Counted from the first letter of the stretch, positions 1 to 8,424 are shown. The stretch is DNA of 64,000 nt from Actinomycetospora lutea (GCF_028737205.1 NZ_JAQZAL010000014.1:1-64000); one strand, 5' to 3'. Numbers and translations are program-made. Notes: a model not told the origin generated them from the sequence alone.

Positions 1-49
1 ACCGAATTCTCATCCGCCCAGGCGGCCACCGATAGGGGGCCATGAAGTC

Positions 50-940
50 TCAGAGCTGGAGCACCGCCTGGACGTCGAGGTGGATCTGGATGGTGGACCC
101 GACGACGGGGATGCCGCGGGCGACCATCTGCTGCCAGTTGAGCGTGAAGTGCTCGCGGTGCAGCGAGGTGGTGGCCGTGGCGCCGATGCGCGTGCCGTTC
201 CACGACTGCGTGCCGAGGTAGGTGGTGTCGAGGCGGACGTCGTTCGTGCGCCCGCGGATCGTGAGCTCGCCGTCGATCGTCCACGAGTTGCCCGAGCGCA
301 CCGCGAAGCGCGTGCTCGAGAACTGCAGCTGCGGGTGCTCGTCGACGGCCAGGAAGTCCTGCGAGCGCAGGTGGGCGTCGCGCTGCGCGTTGTGGGTCTC
401 GATGCTCGCGGCGTCGATGACGACGTCGATGCTGGAGTCCTCGATGTCCTCGGCGATCTGGATCGAGCCGCGGAACCGCGTGAACTGGCCGTACACCCGC
501 GACAGGGCGATGTGGCGGGCGACGAACCCCAGCCGGCTGTGGGCGTCGTCGATCACCCACTCGCCGGGCGACGGGCGCGTGCTGCCCTGGTCGGTGGCCA
601 TGGTCAGCGCGCCGAGCGCGGCGTGGTCGCCGCGGCCGACGAGGATGTCGCGGGTGAGCGAGGTGTAGCCGCCGAGAGTCGCGCGCAGCGTGTACGAGCC
701 GCTGGGCACGGCCGCGGTGTAGAAGCCGAACGGGTCGGTGACCGCCTCGGTGACCACCCGGCGCAGGCCCTCGGTCTCGATGACCGACACCGTGACCCCC
801 GGCAGCGGGCGCCCCTCGACGTTGCGCAGCTGCGCGCTGACCAGCCCGCCGGTCGGCGGGATCGGCATCAGCGCGTGATCGGCGTCGCGATAGGTCTCGC
901 CACCGATCGGGGTGCGACGTCGTCGGCGCAACAGGGCCAT
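50..940 (-). CDS. YceI-like protein with N-terminal carboxypeptidase-regulatory-like domain
   Basis: A 296-residue protein with two parts. Residues about 33-115 form a beta-rich domain of the carboxypeptidase-regulatory type (GRPLPGVTVSVIE, then DPFGFYTAAVPSGSYTL). Residues about 127-296 match the YceI lipocalin-like fold (GEWVIDDAHSRLGFVARH at the start, DFLAVDEHPQLQFSS in the middle, FTLNW near the end). YceI proteins bind isoprenoid-type lipids; the ligand here is unknown. There is no signal peptide or membrane segment, so it is probably cytosolic. It lies 30 bp downstream of accE on the same strand and may be the last gene of the accD-accE unit. I see no good ribosome-binding site before the ATG. 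The domain fusion is well supported, the role is not. Confidence 0.88.
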   Translation of the reverse strand: MALLRRRRRTPIGGETYRDADHALMPIPPTGGLVSAQLRNVEGRPLPGVTVSVIETEGLRRVVTEAVTDPFGFYTAAVPSGSYTLRATLGGYTSLTRDILVGRGDHAALGALTMATDQGSTRPSPGEWVIDDAHSRLGFVARHIALSRVYGQFTRFRGSIQIAEDIEDSSIDVVIDAASIETHNAQRDAHLRSQDFLAVDEHPQLQFSSTRFAVRSGNSWTIDGELTIRGRTNDVRLDTTYLGTQSWNGTRIGATATTSLHREHFTLNWQQMVARGIPVVGSTIQIHLDVQAVLQL

Positions 941-970
941 CAGGGATTCACCAGGGGATCGAGGGGAGGG

Positions 971-1219
971 TCACCGTGGCCGGGCCGACGCCCGCCACCC
1001 ACCGGGCCCCGGGTGCACCGGGGCCCGCACGAGGTCGACGTGACGCGCCCAGCCCGATCGCGGCGCGGGGTCGTCGGGGGCCTCGTCGCCCCCGCCGCCC
1101 CCGCCGCCCCCGCCGCCCGCCGCGGCCAGCACGGCCGTCAGCGCCGCGATCTCCGCGGCGTCGGGCTCGCCGCGCACGATCCGCAGCACGGGACGCGCCG
1201 GAGCCTCGTCCTCACTCAC
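971..1219 (-). CDS. Acyl-CoA carboxylase epsilon subunit
   Basis: An 82-residue protein beginning [19 protein letters not shown] and continuing with an [10 protein letters not shown] helix. This VLRIVRG followed by [12 protein letters not shown] is the pattern of the small epsilon subunits that stabilise actinobacterial acyl-CoA carboxylases (AccE5 of mycobacteria). The GTG start overlaps the accD stop codon (GTGA), so translation is probably coupled. A run of about ten glycines in the middle is coded by a CCG/CCC-rich tract on the + strand that may vary in length. The tail after it ([12 protein letters not shown]) is typical of a divergent C-terminus. It is short and was recognised by motif and position only. 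Confidence 0.85.
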   Translation of the reverse strand: MSEDEAPARPVLRIVRGEPDAAEIAALTAVLAAAGGGGGGGGGGDEAPDDPAPRSGWARHVDLVRAPVHPGPGGWRASARPR

Positions 1220-2874
1220 AGCGGAACGTTCCCGTGCTTGCGCGGCGGGAGCGTCTCGCGCTTGGTCTCCAGCATCCGCAGCGCCCGGGCGACGTAGCCG
1301 CGGGTGTGCGAGGGCGGGACGACGGCATCGACGTACCCGCGCTCGGCGGCCACGTAGGGGTTGGCGAGGGTGTCCTCGTACTCCTGCTGCAGCTCCGCGC
1401 GCCGCGCCTCGACGTCCCCGCCCTCGTCCTCGACCTTCTTGAGCTCCTTGCGGTAGAGGATGCTCACCGCCCCCGAGGCGCCGGTGACGGCGATCTGGGC
1501 GGTGGGCCAGGCGATGTTGACGTCGGCGCCGAGGTGCTTGGAGCCCATGACGTCGTAGGCGCCGCCGTAGGCCTTGCGGCAGATGACCGTGACCAGCGGG
1601 ACCGTCGCCTCGGCGTAGGCGTAGATCAGCTTGGCGCCGCGGCGGATGATGCCGTTGTACTCCTGGTCGGTGCCGGGCAGGAATCCCGGCACGTCGACGA
1701 AGGTCAGCACCGGGATGTTGAAGGTGTCGCACGTGCGCACGAACCGCGCGGCCTTCTCGCTGGCCCCGATGTCGAGGCAGCCCGCGAGCTGGGTGGGCTG
1801 GTTGGCCACGATGCCGACGGGACGGCCCTCGACGCGCCCGTAGCCGGTGACGATGTTGGCGGCGTACAGCGCCTGGATCTCCAGGAAGTCGCCGTCGTCG
1901 ACGACCCGCGTGATCGCCTCGCGGATGTCGTAGGGCTGGTTGGGCGAGTCGGGCACGAGGGTGTCGAGCTCGAGGTCGGTCTCGCCGATGCCGTCCGGGA
2001 CCGAGCCGGACTCCTCCACTGCGTCACCCCCGCCCGAGCCCACGCGCGGCGGGTCGGTGAGGTTGTTCGACGGCAGGTAGCCCAGGAGCTCCTGCACGAA
2101 GGAGATCGCGTCGTCCTCGTCGGAGGCCAGGTAGTGGGCGTTGCCGGAGGTCGCGTTGTGCGTGCGGGCGCCGCCCAGCTCCTCGAACCCGACGTCCTCG
2201 CCCGTCACGGTCTTGATCACGTCCGGACCCGTGATGAACATGAACGAGGTCTCGTCGACCATCACCGTGAAGTCGGTGAGCGCCGGGGAGTACACCGCCC
2301 CGCCCGCGGCCGGCCCCATGACCAGCGAGATCTGGGGGACGACGCCCGAGGCGTGCACGTTGCGCTTGAAGATCTCGCCGTAGAGCCCGAGGGCGACGAC
2401 GCCCTCCTGGATCCGCGCGCCGCCGCCGTCGTTGATGCCGACGACCGGGCAGCCGATCTTCATGGCCACGTCCATGACCTTGACGATCTTCTCGCCGTAG
2501 ACCTCGCCGAGCGCGCCGCCGAACACCGTCGCGTCCTGGGAGAACACGCAGACGGGGCGGCCGTCGACGGTGCCCTGCCCGGTGACGACGCCGTCGCCGT
2601 AGGGACGGTTGGCGTCGAGCCCGAAGTTGGTGGAGCGGTGGCGCGCCATCGCGTCGAACTCGAGGAAGCTGCCCTCGTCGAGCAGCAGGTCGATGCGCTC
2701 GCGTGCCGTCTTGCGGCCCTTGGCGTGCTGGCGCTCGACGGCGCGCTCGCTGCCGGCGTGGACCACGTCCTCCTGGCGCCGGTACCAGTCGGCGAGCTTG
2801 CCCGCCGAGGTGTGGACGTCCGGCTCCTCCGAGGCGTCGTCCGGCTGCGGCAACGGCTCCGTCGCGGCGGTCAT
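1216..2874 (-). CDS. accD5: Acyl-CoA carboxylase carboxyltransferase (beta) subunit
   Basis: A 552-residue biotin-dependent carboxyltransferase that moves CO2 from carboxybiotin to propionyl- or acetyl-CoA, making methylmalonyl- or malonyl-CoA for fatty-acid and mycolic-acid synthesis. Both crotonase halves are present. The first has the oxyanion-hole loop GGGARIQEG (about 150-158) and [16 protein letters not shown] (about 187-202). The second has [10 protein letters not shown] and [11 protein letters not shown] (about 410-455). Length fits AccD5/PccB. The ATG is preceded by GGGGAG at good spacing. It is divergent from birA, which loads biotin onto the partner alpha subunit, and coupled to accE. 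The same accD5-accE5-birA cluster exists in M. tuberculosis. Substrate preference (propionyl rather than acetyl) is inferred from that homology. Confidence 0.95.
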   Translation of the reverse strand: MTAATEPLPQPDDASEEPDVHTSAGKLADWYRRQEDVVHAGSERAVERQHAKGRKTARERIDLLLDEGSFLEFDAMARHRSTNFGLDANRPYGDGVVTGQGTVDGRPVCVFSQDATVFGGALGEVYGEKIVKVMDVAMKIGCPVVGINDGGGARIQEGVVALGLYGEIFKRNVHASGVVPQISLVMGPAAGGAVYSPALTDFTVMVDETSFMFITGPDVIKTVTGEDVGFEELGGARTHNATSGNAHYLASDEDDAISFVQELLGYLPSNNLTDPPRVGSGGGDAVEESGSVPDGIGETDLELDTLVPDSPNQPYDIREAITRVVDDGDFLEIQALYAANIVTGYGRVEGRPVGIVANQPTQLAGCLDIGASEKAARFVRTCDTFNIPVLTFVDVPGFLPGTDQEYNGIIRRGAKLIYAYAEATVPLVTVICRKAYGGAYDVMGSKHLGADVNIAWPTAQIAVTGASGAVSILYRKELKKVEDEGGDVEARRAELQQEYEDTLANPYVAAERGYVDAVVPPSHTRGYVARALRMLETKRETLPPRKHGNVPL

Positions 2875-2929
2875 GCTGCAGCTCCCCTATCGGCGTGCTC
2901 CCTTGAACTCGTGTCGCGCATGGGGCGGC

Positions 2930-2935
2930 ACTGTA
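2930..2935 (-). promoter_or_regulatory. Putative accD -10 box
   Basis: TACAGT on the minus strand, 56 bases before the accD ATG. It fits the actinobacterial TANNNT -10 pattern. No convincing -35 is visible. The 129-bp gap between accD and birA must hold both divergent promoters. Confidence 0.4.
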
Positions 2936-2989
2936 GCGACCGGCCCCGACACGTCCGGGCCACGCGGGCGAGGAGGTGACCAGCGGCAC

Positions 2990-2995
2990 TACCGT
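2990..2995 (+). promoter_or_regulatory. Putative birA -10 box, leaderless
   Basis: TACCGT ends 8 bases before the GTG of birA, so transcription would start at or next to the start codon. There is no ribosome-binding site in between, which agrees with a leaderless message. Confidence 0.5.
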
Positions 2996-3003
2996 GCCCG
3001 CTC

Positions 3004-3831
3004 GTGGCCGCACCCCTGGACGCCGACGCGCTGCGACGCGCCCTCGGCCCGCCGTCGGGACCGTGGGCGTCGATCGAGGTCGTCGCCAGCACCGGCTCGA
3101 CCAACGCCGACCTCCTCGCCCGCGCGGGCGGCCCCGACCGGGCGCCGGACCGGACGGTGCGGGTGGCCGAGCACCAGGACGCCGGGCGCGGGCGGCGCGA
3201 CCGCGTGTGGGAGGACCGCGCCGGCGAGGGCCTGACGTTCTCGGTGCTGCTGCGCCCGCGCGAGGTGGCCGTCGAGCGCTGGGGGTGGGCCCCGCTGCTC
3301 GCCGGCCTCGCGCTGGTCGAGGCGGTCGGACGGGTCAGCACCGTGCCCGCCGCGCTGAAGTGGCCCAACGACCTGCTCCTGGGCGCCGAGCCCGCCGCGA
3401 AGGGCGCCGGCATCCTCGCCGAGGTCGGGGCGGGGACGGGCGGCGACCGCGCACTCGTCATCGGGATCGGCCTCAACGTCGCCACGCCCGCCGCCGACCT
3501 CCCCGCGGGCGCCACGTCGCTCGTCGCCGAGGGGGCCGACCCCGATCGCCCCGCGGTGCTCGTCGCCGTGCTCCGCGCGCTGGCCGACCTCGACCGGCGG
3601 TGGCGCGACGCGCACGGCGACGTCGTCGCGGCCGGGATCGTCGACGACTACCGCGCGCGGTGCGCCACGCTCGGCCGCGAGGTGTCGGTGACCCTGCCGG
3701 GCGACCGCACGCTCGCCGGCCGCGCCGTGGACGTCGACCGCGACGGCCGCCTCGCCGTGCGTGCCCCGGACGGGGAGACCACCGTCGTGTCGGCGGGCGA
3801 CGTCGTCCACGTGCGGCCCGCGGCTCGCTAA
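3004..3831 (+). CDS. birA: Biotin--[acetyl-CoA-carboxylase] ligase
   Basis: A 275-residue biotin protein ligase that makes biotinyl-AMP and transfers biotin to the lysine of the carboxyl-carrier protein. Visible motifs are STNADL (about 32-37), the biotinyl-AMP loop GRGRR (61-65) followed by DRVW, KWPNDLLLG (119-127) and GIGLNV. A C-terminal SH3-like domain (LGREVSVTLPGDRTL...RAVDVDRDGRLAV) follows. There is no N-terminal helix-turn-helix, so this is the non-repressor class usual in actinobacteria. It is divergent from accD, its functional partner, and precedes the PH-domain gene as in mycobacteria. The GTG was chosen because an apparent -10 box ends 8 bases upstream. Confidence 0.95.
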   Translation: MAAPLDADALRRALGPPSGPWASIEVVASTGSTNADLLARAGGPDRAPDRTVRVAEHQDAGRGRRDRVWEDRAGEGLTFSVLLRPREVAVERWGWAPLLAGLALVEAVGRVSTVPAALKWPNDLLLGAEPAAKGAGILAEVGAGTGGDRALVIGIGLNVATPAADLPAGATSLVAEGADPDRPAVLVAVLRALADLDRRWRDAHGDVVAAGIVDDYRARCATLGREVSVTLPGDRTLAGRAVDVDRDGRLAVRAPDGETTVVSAGDVVHVRPAAR

Positions 3832-3861
3832 CCTCGGGGTCGATCCGGGGAGGAGGTGCCG

Positions 3862-4566
3862 GTGGCCTACCCCGACGGTGTCCTGCGCCGCGGCGAGCAC
3901 GTCCTCGCCCACCGGCGCCCGCACTGGCGCATGCTCGTCGTGCCCGCGCTCGTGCCGCCGGTCGCGGTGTTCCTCGCCGCCCTGCTCGCGGGCCTGGCCG
4001 GCGGGATCGCCGAGGGCTCGACGCGCACGGCCGTGCGGCTCGCGCTCGTGCTGCTGGCGGTGCTCGCGGTCGTCTGGCTCGCGGTCCTGCCGCTCGTGCG
4101 CTGGCGCTGCACGCACCTCGTCGTCACCGACCGGCGCCTGCTCGTGCGCGAGGGCGTGCTCACCCGCGAGAGCGTCGACGTGGCCGGCGCGACGATCACC
4201 GGCGTGCGCACCCGCAGCAGCGGCGTCGAGCGCCTGCTCGGGGCGGGCACGCTCATCGTGTCCACGGCGGGCACCGAGGAGCCGTGGGAGTTCTCCGGCC
4301 TCGGGGACGTCGAGCGCCTGGCCTCGCTGGTCGAGGGCGTGGCGGACGACCGCGGCGGGCTGGAGCTCGCCGCCGGCCGGTGGGGCGTCTGGTCCGGCGA
4401 CGAGCCGGACGACGAGCCGGACGACGAGCCGGACGACGAGCTCGAGCCCGACGAGCTCGAGCCCGACGAGCTCGAGCCCGACGACGAGCCCGAGGACGCC
4501 GTCGAGGCGCCCGTGCGCGTCAGCCGGTGGCGGCGTCGCCGTCGCGCCGCCCGAACATCCCGGTGA
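3862..4566 (+). CDS. Bacterial PH-domain membrane protein with acidic repeat tail
   Basis: About 234 residues. Two membrane segments (LVVPALVPPVAVFLAALLAG and LALVLLAVLAVVWLAVLPL) are followed by a bacterial PH domain (THLVVTDRRLLVREGVLTRE...I.GVRTRSSGVERLLGAGTLIVST). The syntenic mycobacterial gene next to birA (Rv3278c) has the same layout; function is unknown. The GTG at 3862 is preferred to one at 3856 because AGGAGG (3851-3856) then sits 5 bases upstream. The last 65 or so residues are a very acidic D/E/P tail encoded by tandem repeats, probably a flexible cytoplasmic extension. The 3' end overlaps the convergent MaoC gene by 47 bp, so the tail is read in antisense by its neighbour. Confidence 0.85.
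   Translation: MAYPDGVLRRGEHVLAHRRPHWRMLVVPALVPPVAVFLAALLAGLAGGIAEGSTRTAVRLALVLLAVLAVVWLAVLPLVRWRCTHLVVTDRRLLVREGVLTRESVDVAGATITGVRTRSSGVERLLGAGTLIVSTAGTEEPWEFSGLGDVERLASLVEGVADDRGGLELAAGRWGVWSGDEPDDEPDDEPDDELEPDELEPDELEPDDEPEDAVEAPVRVSRWRRRRRAARTSR
4399..4485 (+). repeat. Two tandem repeat arrays in the PH-protein tail
   Basis: Three copies of the 12-bp unit GACGAGCCGGAC (4399-4434) are followed by GACGAG and then three copies of the 15-bp unit CTCGAGCCCGACGAG (4441-4485, last base changed). Both unit lengths are multiples of three, so copy-number change would only lengthen or shorten the acidic tail. Confidence 0.9.
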
Positions 4567-4990
4567 AGCGGGCCCGGAACACCTCGGTGGCCCCGTCGCG
4601 GGTCAGCGTGCCGGTGAGGGTGATCAGCCCGAGCTGCGGGCGGCTCGCGGAGACCCGCGCGGCGACGACCTCCATGCCCGCCTCCAGCCGGTCGCCCGGG
4701 AACACCGGCGCGGGCCAGGCGATCTCGTCGCCGCCCGGGGAACCCATGGACGCCGAGCGCGACAGGACGCTGTCGACGTAGCAGCGCATCCACAGCGAGG
4801 CGGTGAACCACCCCGACGCGCACAGGCCGCCGAAGAGCGACGCGCGCGCCGCCTCCTCGTCGACGTGGAAGGGCTGCGGGTCGAAGCGGCGGTTGAACGC
4901 CAGCATCTCGTCGTGGTCGACGACCACCGTGCCCAGCGCGATGCGCCGCCCGGCGGGCAGGTCCTCGAACCACACCTCGGGCGCGGTCAC
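4520..4990 (-). CDS. MaoC-like dehydratase (hot-dog fold)
   Basis: A 156-residue protein of the MaoC/(R)-hydratase type. It shows FEDLPAGRR near the start, the catalytic region FDPQPFHVDEEAA with Asp and His, FGGLCASGWFTASL, and PVFPGDRLEAGMEV. Such proteins hydrate 2-enoyl-CoA or act as thioesterase-like enzymes on CoA esters. The GTG at 4990 (VTAPEVWFEDL) is chosen because family members begin there; an upstream ATG at 5038 would add 16 residues with no similarity. It converges on and overlaps the PH-protein gene by 47 bp. The true substrate is unknown; the nearby acyl-CoA enzymes are a weak hint at fatty-acyl metabolism. Confidence 0.85.
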   Translation of the reverse strand: MTAPEVWFEDLPAGRRIALGTVVVDHDEMLAFNRRFDPQPFHVDEEAARASLFGGLCASGWFTASLWMRCYVDSVLSRSASMGSPGGDEIAWPAPVFPGDRLEAGMEVVAARVSASRPQLGLITLTGTLTRDGATEVFRARFTGMFGRRDGDAATG

Positions 4991-5063
4991 GGCGGTGATC
5001 GTGCCAGTCCCGACCCGCGGTGTCCGGTGGAACCGCACCGCGCCCGGCTGCGTCGAACCCGGT

Positions 5064-5309
5064 GTGCGAGCCGGTGAGCTGGCGGGCTGGCTGCTCGCCG
5101 CCGGTGTGGGCGGGGCGGCGGTCAGCGTCGACGCCGAGGTCGAGCGGACGTGGTGCGTGCGTCCGGTGCCGGGGGAGGACGAGGGCTGGGAGGTGTTCTG
5201 GTGCGAACGTGGTGGGCGGTTCGAGTGGACGCGGTTCGACGACGAGTCGGCCGCCTGCTTCTCGCTGTTCGGGCGGCTGGTGTGGGCGCGGCTGGCGGGC
5301 TCCGGCTAG
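5064..5309 (+). CDS. Small conserved-looking hypothetical protein
   Basis: An 81-residue frame from a GTG (VRAGELAGWLLAAGV) to a TAG at 5307-5309. It looks protein-like rather than spurious: an amphipathic N-terminal helix, then VERTWCVRPVPGEDEGWEVFWCERGGRFEWTRF split by short turns, and SAACFSLFGRLVWARL at the end. The alternating aromatic and charged residues suggest a small alpha/beta fold. I do not recognise a family. It is the mirror neighbour of MaoC (divergent) and its stop codon overlaps that of the convergent hisN-like gene inside the palindrome GCTAGC. Confidence 0.6.
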   Translation: MRAGELAGWLLAAGVGGAAVSVDAEVERTWCVRPVPGEDEGWEVFWCERGGRFEWTRFDDESAACFSLFGRLVWARLAGSG

Positions 5310-6109
5310 CGGCGGACGAGCTCCAGGGCCGCGTCGTGCAGGCGCCCGTTGGTCGTCAGCGAGTCGCCGCCGTCGGGCCGTGCGGCGCCGGTGAGGTCGG
5401 TCAGCCGCCCGCCGGCCTCCTCGACGAGGATCTGCGCGGCCGCGAGGTCCCAGGTGTTGGCCTCCGGCTCCACGGCGACGTCGAGCACGCCCTCGGCGAC
5501 CAGGCAGTGGTGCCAGAAGTCGCCGAACGCGCGGCTCTCCCAGCAGGCGTGGGTCAGGGCGAGCCAGTGGTCCTGGCGCCCGAGGGTGCGCCAGTGGTCG
5601 AGGTCGGTGGTGGAGGCGTAGGCGTCGTCGAGGGCGGCGATGCCCGAGACCTCGATGCGCCCGCCGTCGACGCCGCGGGCGGGGTCGCTGGTGTGGGCGC
5701 CCTGCCCCGCGGCGGCCCACCACCGCCGGCCCAGGGCGGGCGCGCTGACGACGCCGACGACGGGTCGCCCGCGCTCGACCAGCGCGACGAGCGTGGCCCA
5801 CACGGGCACGCCGCGGGAGAAGTTCTTGGTGCCGTCGATGGGGTCGATCACCCAGACGCGGTCCTCGCCGAGGCTCCCTCCGCGCTCCTCGCCCAGCACG
5901 GCGTCGCCGGGGCGCTCGGTCGCGAGCACGGCGCGCAGGCGGTCCTCGCAGGCCGTGTCGGCGTCGGTCACGGGGGTGCGGTCCGGTTTGCGCTCGACGC
6001 GCAGATCGACCGCGCGGAAGCGGGGCAGGGTCACCGCGTCGGCGGCGTCGGCAAGTGTGAGGGCGAGGTCGAGGTCGGCGGAGTCGCTGGTCGGCCCGGC
6101 GGAGCACAT
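5306..6109 (-). CDS. hisN: Inositol-monophosphatase-family phosphatase, HisN-like histidinol-phosphatase
   Basis: A 267-residue Mg-dependent sugar/alcohol phosphatase. It shows the metal-binding signature WVIDPIDGTKNF (about 88-99) and the second site ANTWDLAAAQILVEEAGG (about 220-237). The N-terminus (LTLADAADAVTLPRFRAVDLRVERKPDRTPVTDADT) matches actinobacterial HisN, which removes phosphate from histidinol phosphate, rather than SuhB or CysQ. No other histidine genes are nearby, so the assignment rests on sequence resemblance alone. It is divergent from the response-regulator gene, with 49 bp between start codons, so both may share a control region. Confidence 0.82.
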   Translation of the reverse strand: MCSAGPTSDSADLDLALTLADAADAVTLPRFRAVDLRVERKPDRTPVTDADTACEDRLRAVLATERPGDAVLGEERGGSLGEDRVWVIDPIDGTKNFSRGVPVWATLVALVERGRPVVGVVSAPALGRRWWAAAGQGAHTSDPARGVDGGRIEVSGIAALDDAYASTTDLDHWRTLGRQDHWLALTHACWESRAFGDFWHHCLVAEGVLDVAVEPEANTWDLAAAQILVEEAGGRLTDLTGAARPDGGDSLTTNGRLHDAALELVRR

Positions 6110-6146
6110 GGCGGCCGATCGTGCCAGCAGGCCGTCGTCCTGGGTC

Positions 6147-6152
6147 TACTGT
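6147..6152 (+). promoter_or_regulatory. Putative -10 box of the response-regulator gene, leaderless
   Basis: TACTGT ends 6 bases before the GTG start at 6159, with no ribosome-binding site between. It fits a leaderless transcript for the two-component operon. Confidence 0.5.
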
Positions 6153-6158
6153 GGCGCC

Positions 6159-6833
6159 GTGACCACCGTGCTGCTCGTCGAGGACGACGCGGCGATCGCC
6201 GGACCACTCTCCCGCGCGCTGCAGCGCGAGGGCTACGAGGTCGACGTCGTCGGCGACGGTCAGGCCGCGCTCCACCACGCGGGCGCCGCCGGGCCGGACC
6301 TCATGGTGCTCGATCTCGGGCTGCCCGGGATGGACGGGCTCGAGGTCTGCCGGCGGGTGCGCGCCGACCAGCCGGACCTGCCGGTGCTCATGCTCACCGC
6401 GCGCACCGACGAGGTCGACTTCGTCGTCGGACTGGACGCCGGCGCGGACGACTACGTGGGCAAGCCGTTCCGGCTCGCCGAGCTCCTCGCGCGGGTGCGG
6501 GCGCTGCTGCGCCGGCGGGCGCCCGAGGTGCTCGACGCCGGCGGCGTGCGCCTCGAGCCGTCCGCGCGGCGGGTGACGGTGGACGGGGTCGAGGTCGGGC
6601 TGGCCAACAAGGAGTTCGAGCTGCTCCGGGTGCTCATGGCCCACGCCGGGCAGGTGGTGTCCCGCGAGGAGATCCTCCGCGAGGTCTGGAACGACCCGGA
6701 GATGAAGACGTCGAAGACCCTGGACATGCACATGTCCTGGTTGCGCCGCAAGCTCGCCGACGACGGGGGCGGGGCCGGCGGCGGCCGGCGCATCAGCACG
6801 GTGCGCGGGGTCGGGTTCCGCTTCAACACCTAG
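6159..6833 (+). CDS. OmpR/PhoB-family response regulator
   Basis: A 224-residue two-component regulator. The receiver domain (1-120) has the acidic pair VEDD, the phospho-acceptor in VLDLGLPG (Asp about 52), a T in LTAR and the lysine in DDYVGKPF. The winged-helix domain (about 130-224) has NKEFELLRVLMAHAGQVVSREEILREVW and ends with the usual RISTVRGVGFRF. The GTG start follows a -10 box by 6 bases. The histidine kinase begins 10 bp downstream, so the two form an operon. The target genes are not evident; no envelope or stress gene adjoins it. This pair is not in the corresponding mycobacterial block. Confidence 0.93.
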   Translation: MTTVLLVEDDAAIAGPLSRALQREGYEVDVVGDGQAALHHAGAAGPDLMVLDLGLPGMDGLEVCRRVRADQPDLPVLMLTARTDEVDFVVGLDAGADDYVGKPFRLAELLARVRALLRRRAPEVLDAGGVRLEPSARRVTVDGVEVGLANKEFELLRVLMAHAGQVVSREEILREVWNDPEMKTSKTLDMHMSWLRRKLADDGGGAGGGRRISTVRGVGFRFNT

Positions 6834-6843
6834 GTCTGAGCTC

Positions 6844-8124
6844 GTGCGACGCCGGATCCTCGTCTCCACGCTCATCGTCGTCACGATCACCGTGGCGGTG
6901 CTGGGCGGGCCGCTGGCGCTCACCACCTGGCGCCTCGTGGAGGACTTCACCCGCGCGGACATCAACTCCCGGCTGCGCCAGGTCGTCGCCACCCTCGACT
7001 CGCAGGTCTCGGTCGACCGGGCCGTCGACCTCAGCGCGGTCGGCATCGCGGTGCCGCCCGGCGGGTCGCTGGTGGTCCGCACGCCGCGCGGGGTCAGCAC
7101 GCTGGGCGAGCTCGCGCCGGGCCCGACGGTCAGCGAGACCCTGCCCTTCGGGCTCAGCGGGACGGCGGTGCTCTCGGAGCCGATCACGGAGATGCGGGCG
7201 CGCCAGCTGCAGGCCACTGCGCTCGTGCTCGCCGCGGTGCTGCTGTCGGTGGCGGTCGGCGCGGTGGTGGCGACCCTGACCGCCCGGCGCCTGGCCGATC
7301 CGCTGCAACAGGTTGCCGGCCGCGCCGCCCGGCTCGGGGCCGGCGACTTCCGGCCCGCGCCGCACCGCCACGGCATCCCCGAGCTCGACCGCGTCTCCGA
7401 CGTGCTCGACTCGTCGGCCACCGCGCTCGCCGAGCTGGTCCAGCGCGAGCGCGAGCTGGTCGGCGACGTGTCCCACCAGCTGCGCAGCCGCCTGACCGCC
7501 CTGCAGCTGCGTCTCGACGAGCTCGCCGCGCACCCCGACGAGTACGTCGCGGGGGAGGGTGCGGCCGCCCTGGAGCAGGCGGAGCGTCTCGCCGAGGTCC
7601 TCGACGAGCTGCTCGCGTCGGCGCGCGCCGCCCGGGCGGCCGGGGCGGCGCCGATCGAGGTGGCGGGCGAGCTCGACGCCGTCGCCGACGAGTGGCGCGA
7701 CCCGCTGCGCGCCGAGGGGCGCACGGTCCGGGTCCGCACGCCCGAGGGGCTCGTCGCGCGCGCCACCTCGGGACGCCTGCGCGAGGCGCTCGGCGTGCTC
7801 GTCGACAACGCGCTGCGCCACGGCAAGGGGACGGTCACGCTGACCGCCCGGCTCTCCGACAACGACATGATCGTCGTCGAGGTCGGCGACCACGGCGACG
7901 GCGTGCCGCCCGAGCTCGCGCCCCACGTCTTCGACCGCGGCGTCTCCGGGGCCGCGTCCACCGGGCTCGGGCTCGCCCTGGCCCGCGCGCTGATCGAGGC
8001 CGACGGCGGGCGCCTCGAGCTCGCCCGCACGCGGCCCGCGACGTTCTCGGTGTTCCTGCCCGTGCCCCGCACCGACCGTGCCGTCGCCGCGCCCCGCCCG
8101 CTGCCGACCACCGGGCCGCGGTGA
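6844..8124 (+). CDS. Sensor histidine kinase
   Basis: A 426-residue membrane kinase paired with the preceding regulator. Transmembrane segments lie at about 5-27 and 122-144, with a periplasmic sensor region of about 95 residues between them. A HAMP linker follows (TARRLADPLQQVAGRAARLGAGDF), then the phospho-histidine box DVSHQLRSRLTALQLRL. The ATP-binding domain has the N box LVDNALRHGKG, D box VGDHGDGVPPE and G box STGLGLALARALIEADGG. The usual HELRTPL has become HQLRSRL, as in several actinobacterial kinases, with the histidine intact. The C-terminal 25 residues are Pro/Arg-rich and look disordered. The signal is unknown. Confidence 0.93.
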   Translation: MRRRILVSTLIVVTITVAVLGGPLALTTWRLVEDFTRADINSRLRQVVATLDSQVSVDRAVDLSAVGIAVPPGGSLVVRTPRGVSTLGELAPGPTVSETLPFGLSGTAVLSEPITEMRARQLQATALVLAAVLLSVAVGAVVATLTARRLADPLQQVAGRAARLGAGDFRPAPHRHGIPELDRVSDVLDSSATALAELVQRERELVGDVSHQLRSRLTALQLRLDELAAHPDEYVAGEGAAALEQAERLAEVLDELLASARAARAAGAAPIEVAGELDAVADEWRDPLRAEGRTVRVRTPEGLVARATSGRLREALGVLVDNALRHGKGTVTLTARLSDNDMIVVEVGDHGDGVPPELAPHVFDRGVSGAASTGLGLALARALIEADGGRLELARTRPATFSVFLPVPRTDRAVAAPRPLPTTGPR

Positions 8125-8169
8125 GGCCCACGGTGTCGGGCTCCGCGGACGGACCCCTGCCTGGCCTCA
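8122..8169. terminator. Possible bidirectional terminator between convergent genes
   Basis: TGAGGCC (8122-8128) and GGCCTCA (8163-8169) form a 7-bp stem that includes the stop codons of the kinase and of the convergent small gene. A G/C-rich inner hairpin is possible. There is no U-tract, as usual in this group. Confidence 0.35.
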
Positions 8170-8424
8170 GCGGGCGCGGTGGTGACGCACGAGCGCGACG
8201 GTGACCTCGGTGAGGTCCTCGGCGTCGAGCTCCCGGCGGCGGCCGTGGGCCTCCTCGCGGGCGCGGCCGGCGGGGTAGGGGCCGTAGGTGTCGGCGGCAC
8301 CGGTGACGGGATCGAGGACGAGGACCATCAGCCCGTCGCACTGCTCGAGCTCGTCGGGCTCGAGCAGCGGGTCGGCGGGGACACCCCGCCCGATGGGCCG
8401 GTGCGGGCACGGCAGCTTCGGCAC
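8167..8424 (-). CDS. Small hypothetical protein
   Basis: An 85-residue frame starting at GTG (VPKLPCPHRPIGRGVPADPLL). The core ELEQCDGLMVLVLDPVTGAADTYGPYPAGRAREEAHGRRREL is well formed, with a central beta strand, a loop and a long charged helix, then LTEVTVALVRHH. This looks like a real small alpha/beta protein. I know no function for it; it contains two cysteines (PCPH and EQCDG). Upstream at 8490-8506 is a perfect inverted repeat that may belong to its control region. Confidence 0.6.
   Translation of the reverse strand: MPKLPCPHRPIGRGVPADPLLEPDELEQCDGLMVLVLDPVTGAADTYGPYPAGRAREEAHGRRRELDAEDLTEVTVALVRHHRAR

Noticed and set aside
3867-8300. Very long minus-strand open frame, more than 1400 codons
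   Set aside because: It covers well-supported genes in other frames, has Arg/Ser/Pro/Thr-rich composition and no family motif over most of its length; it is the result of high third-position G+C.
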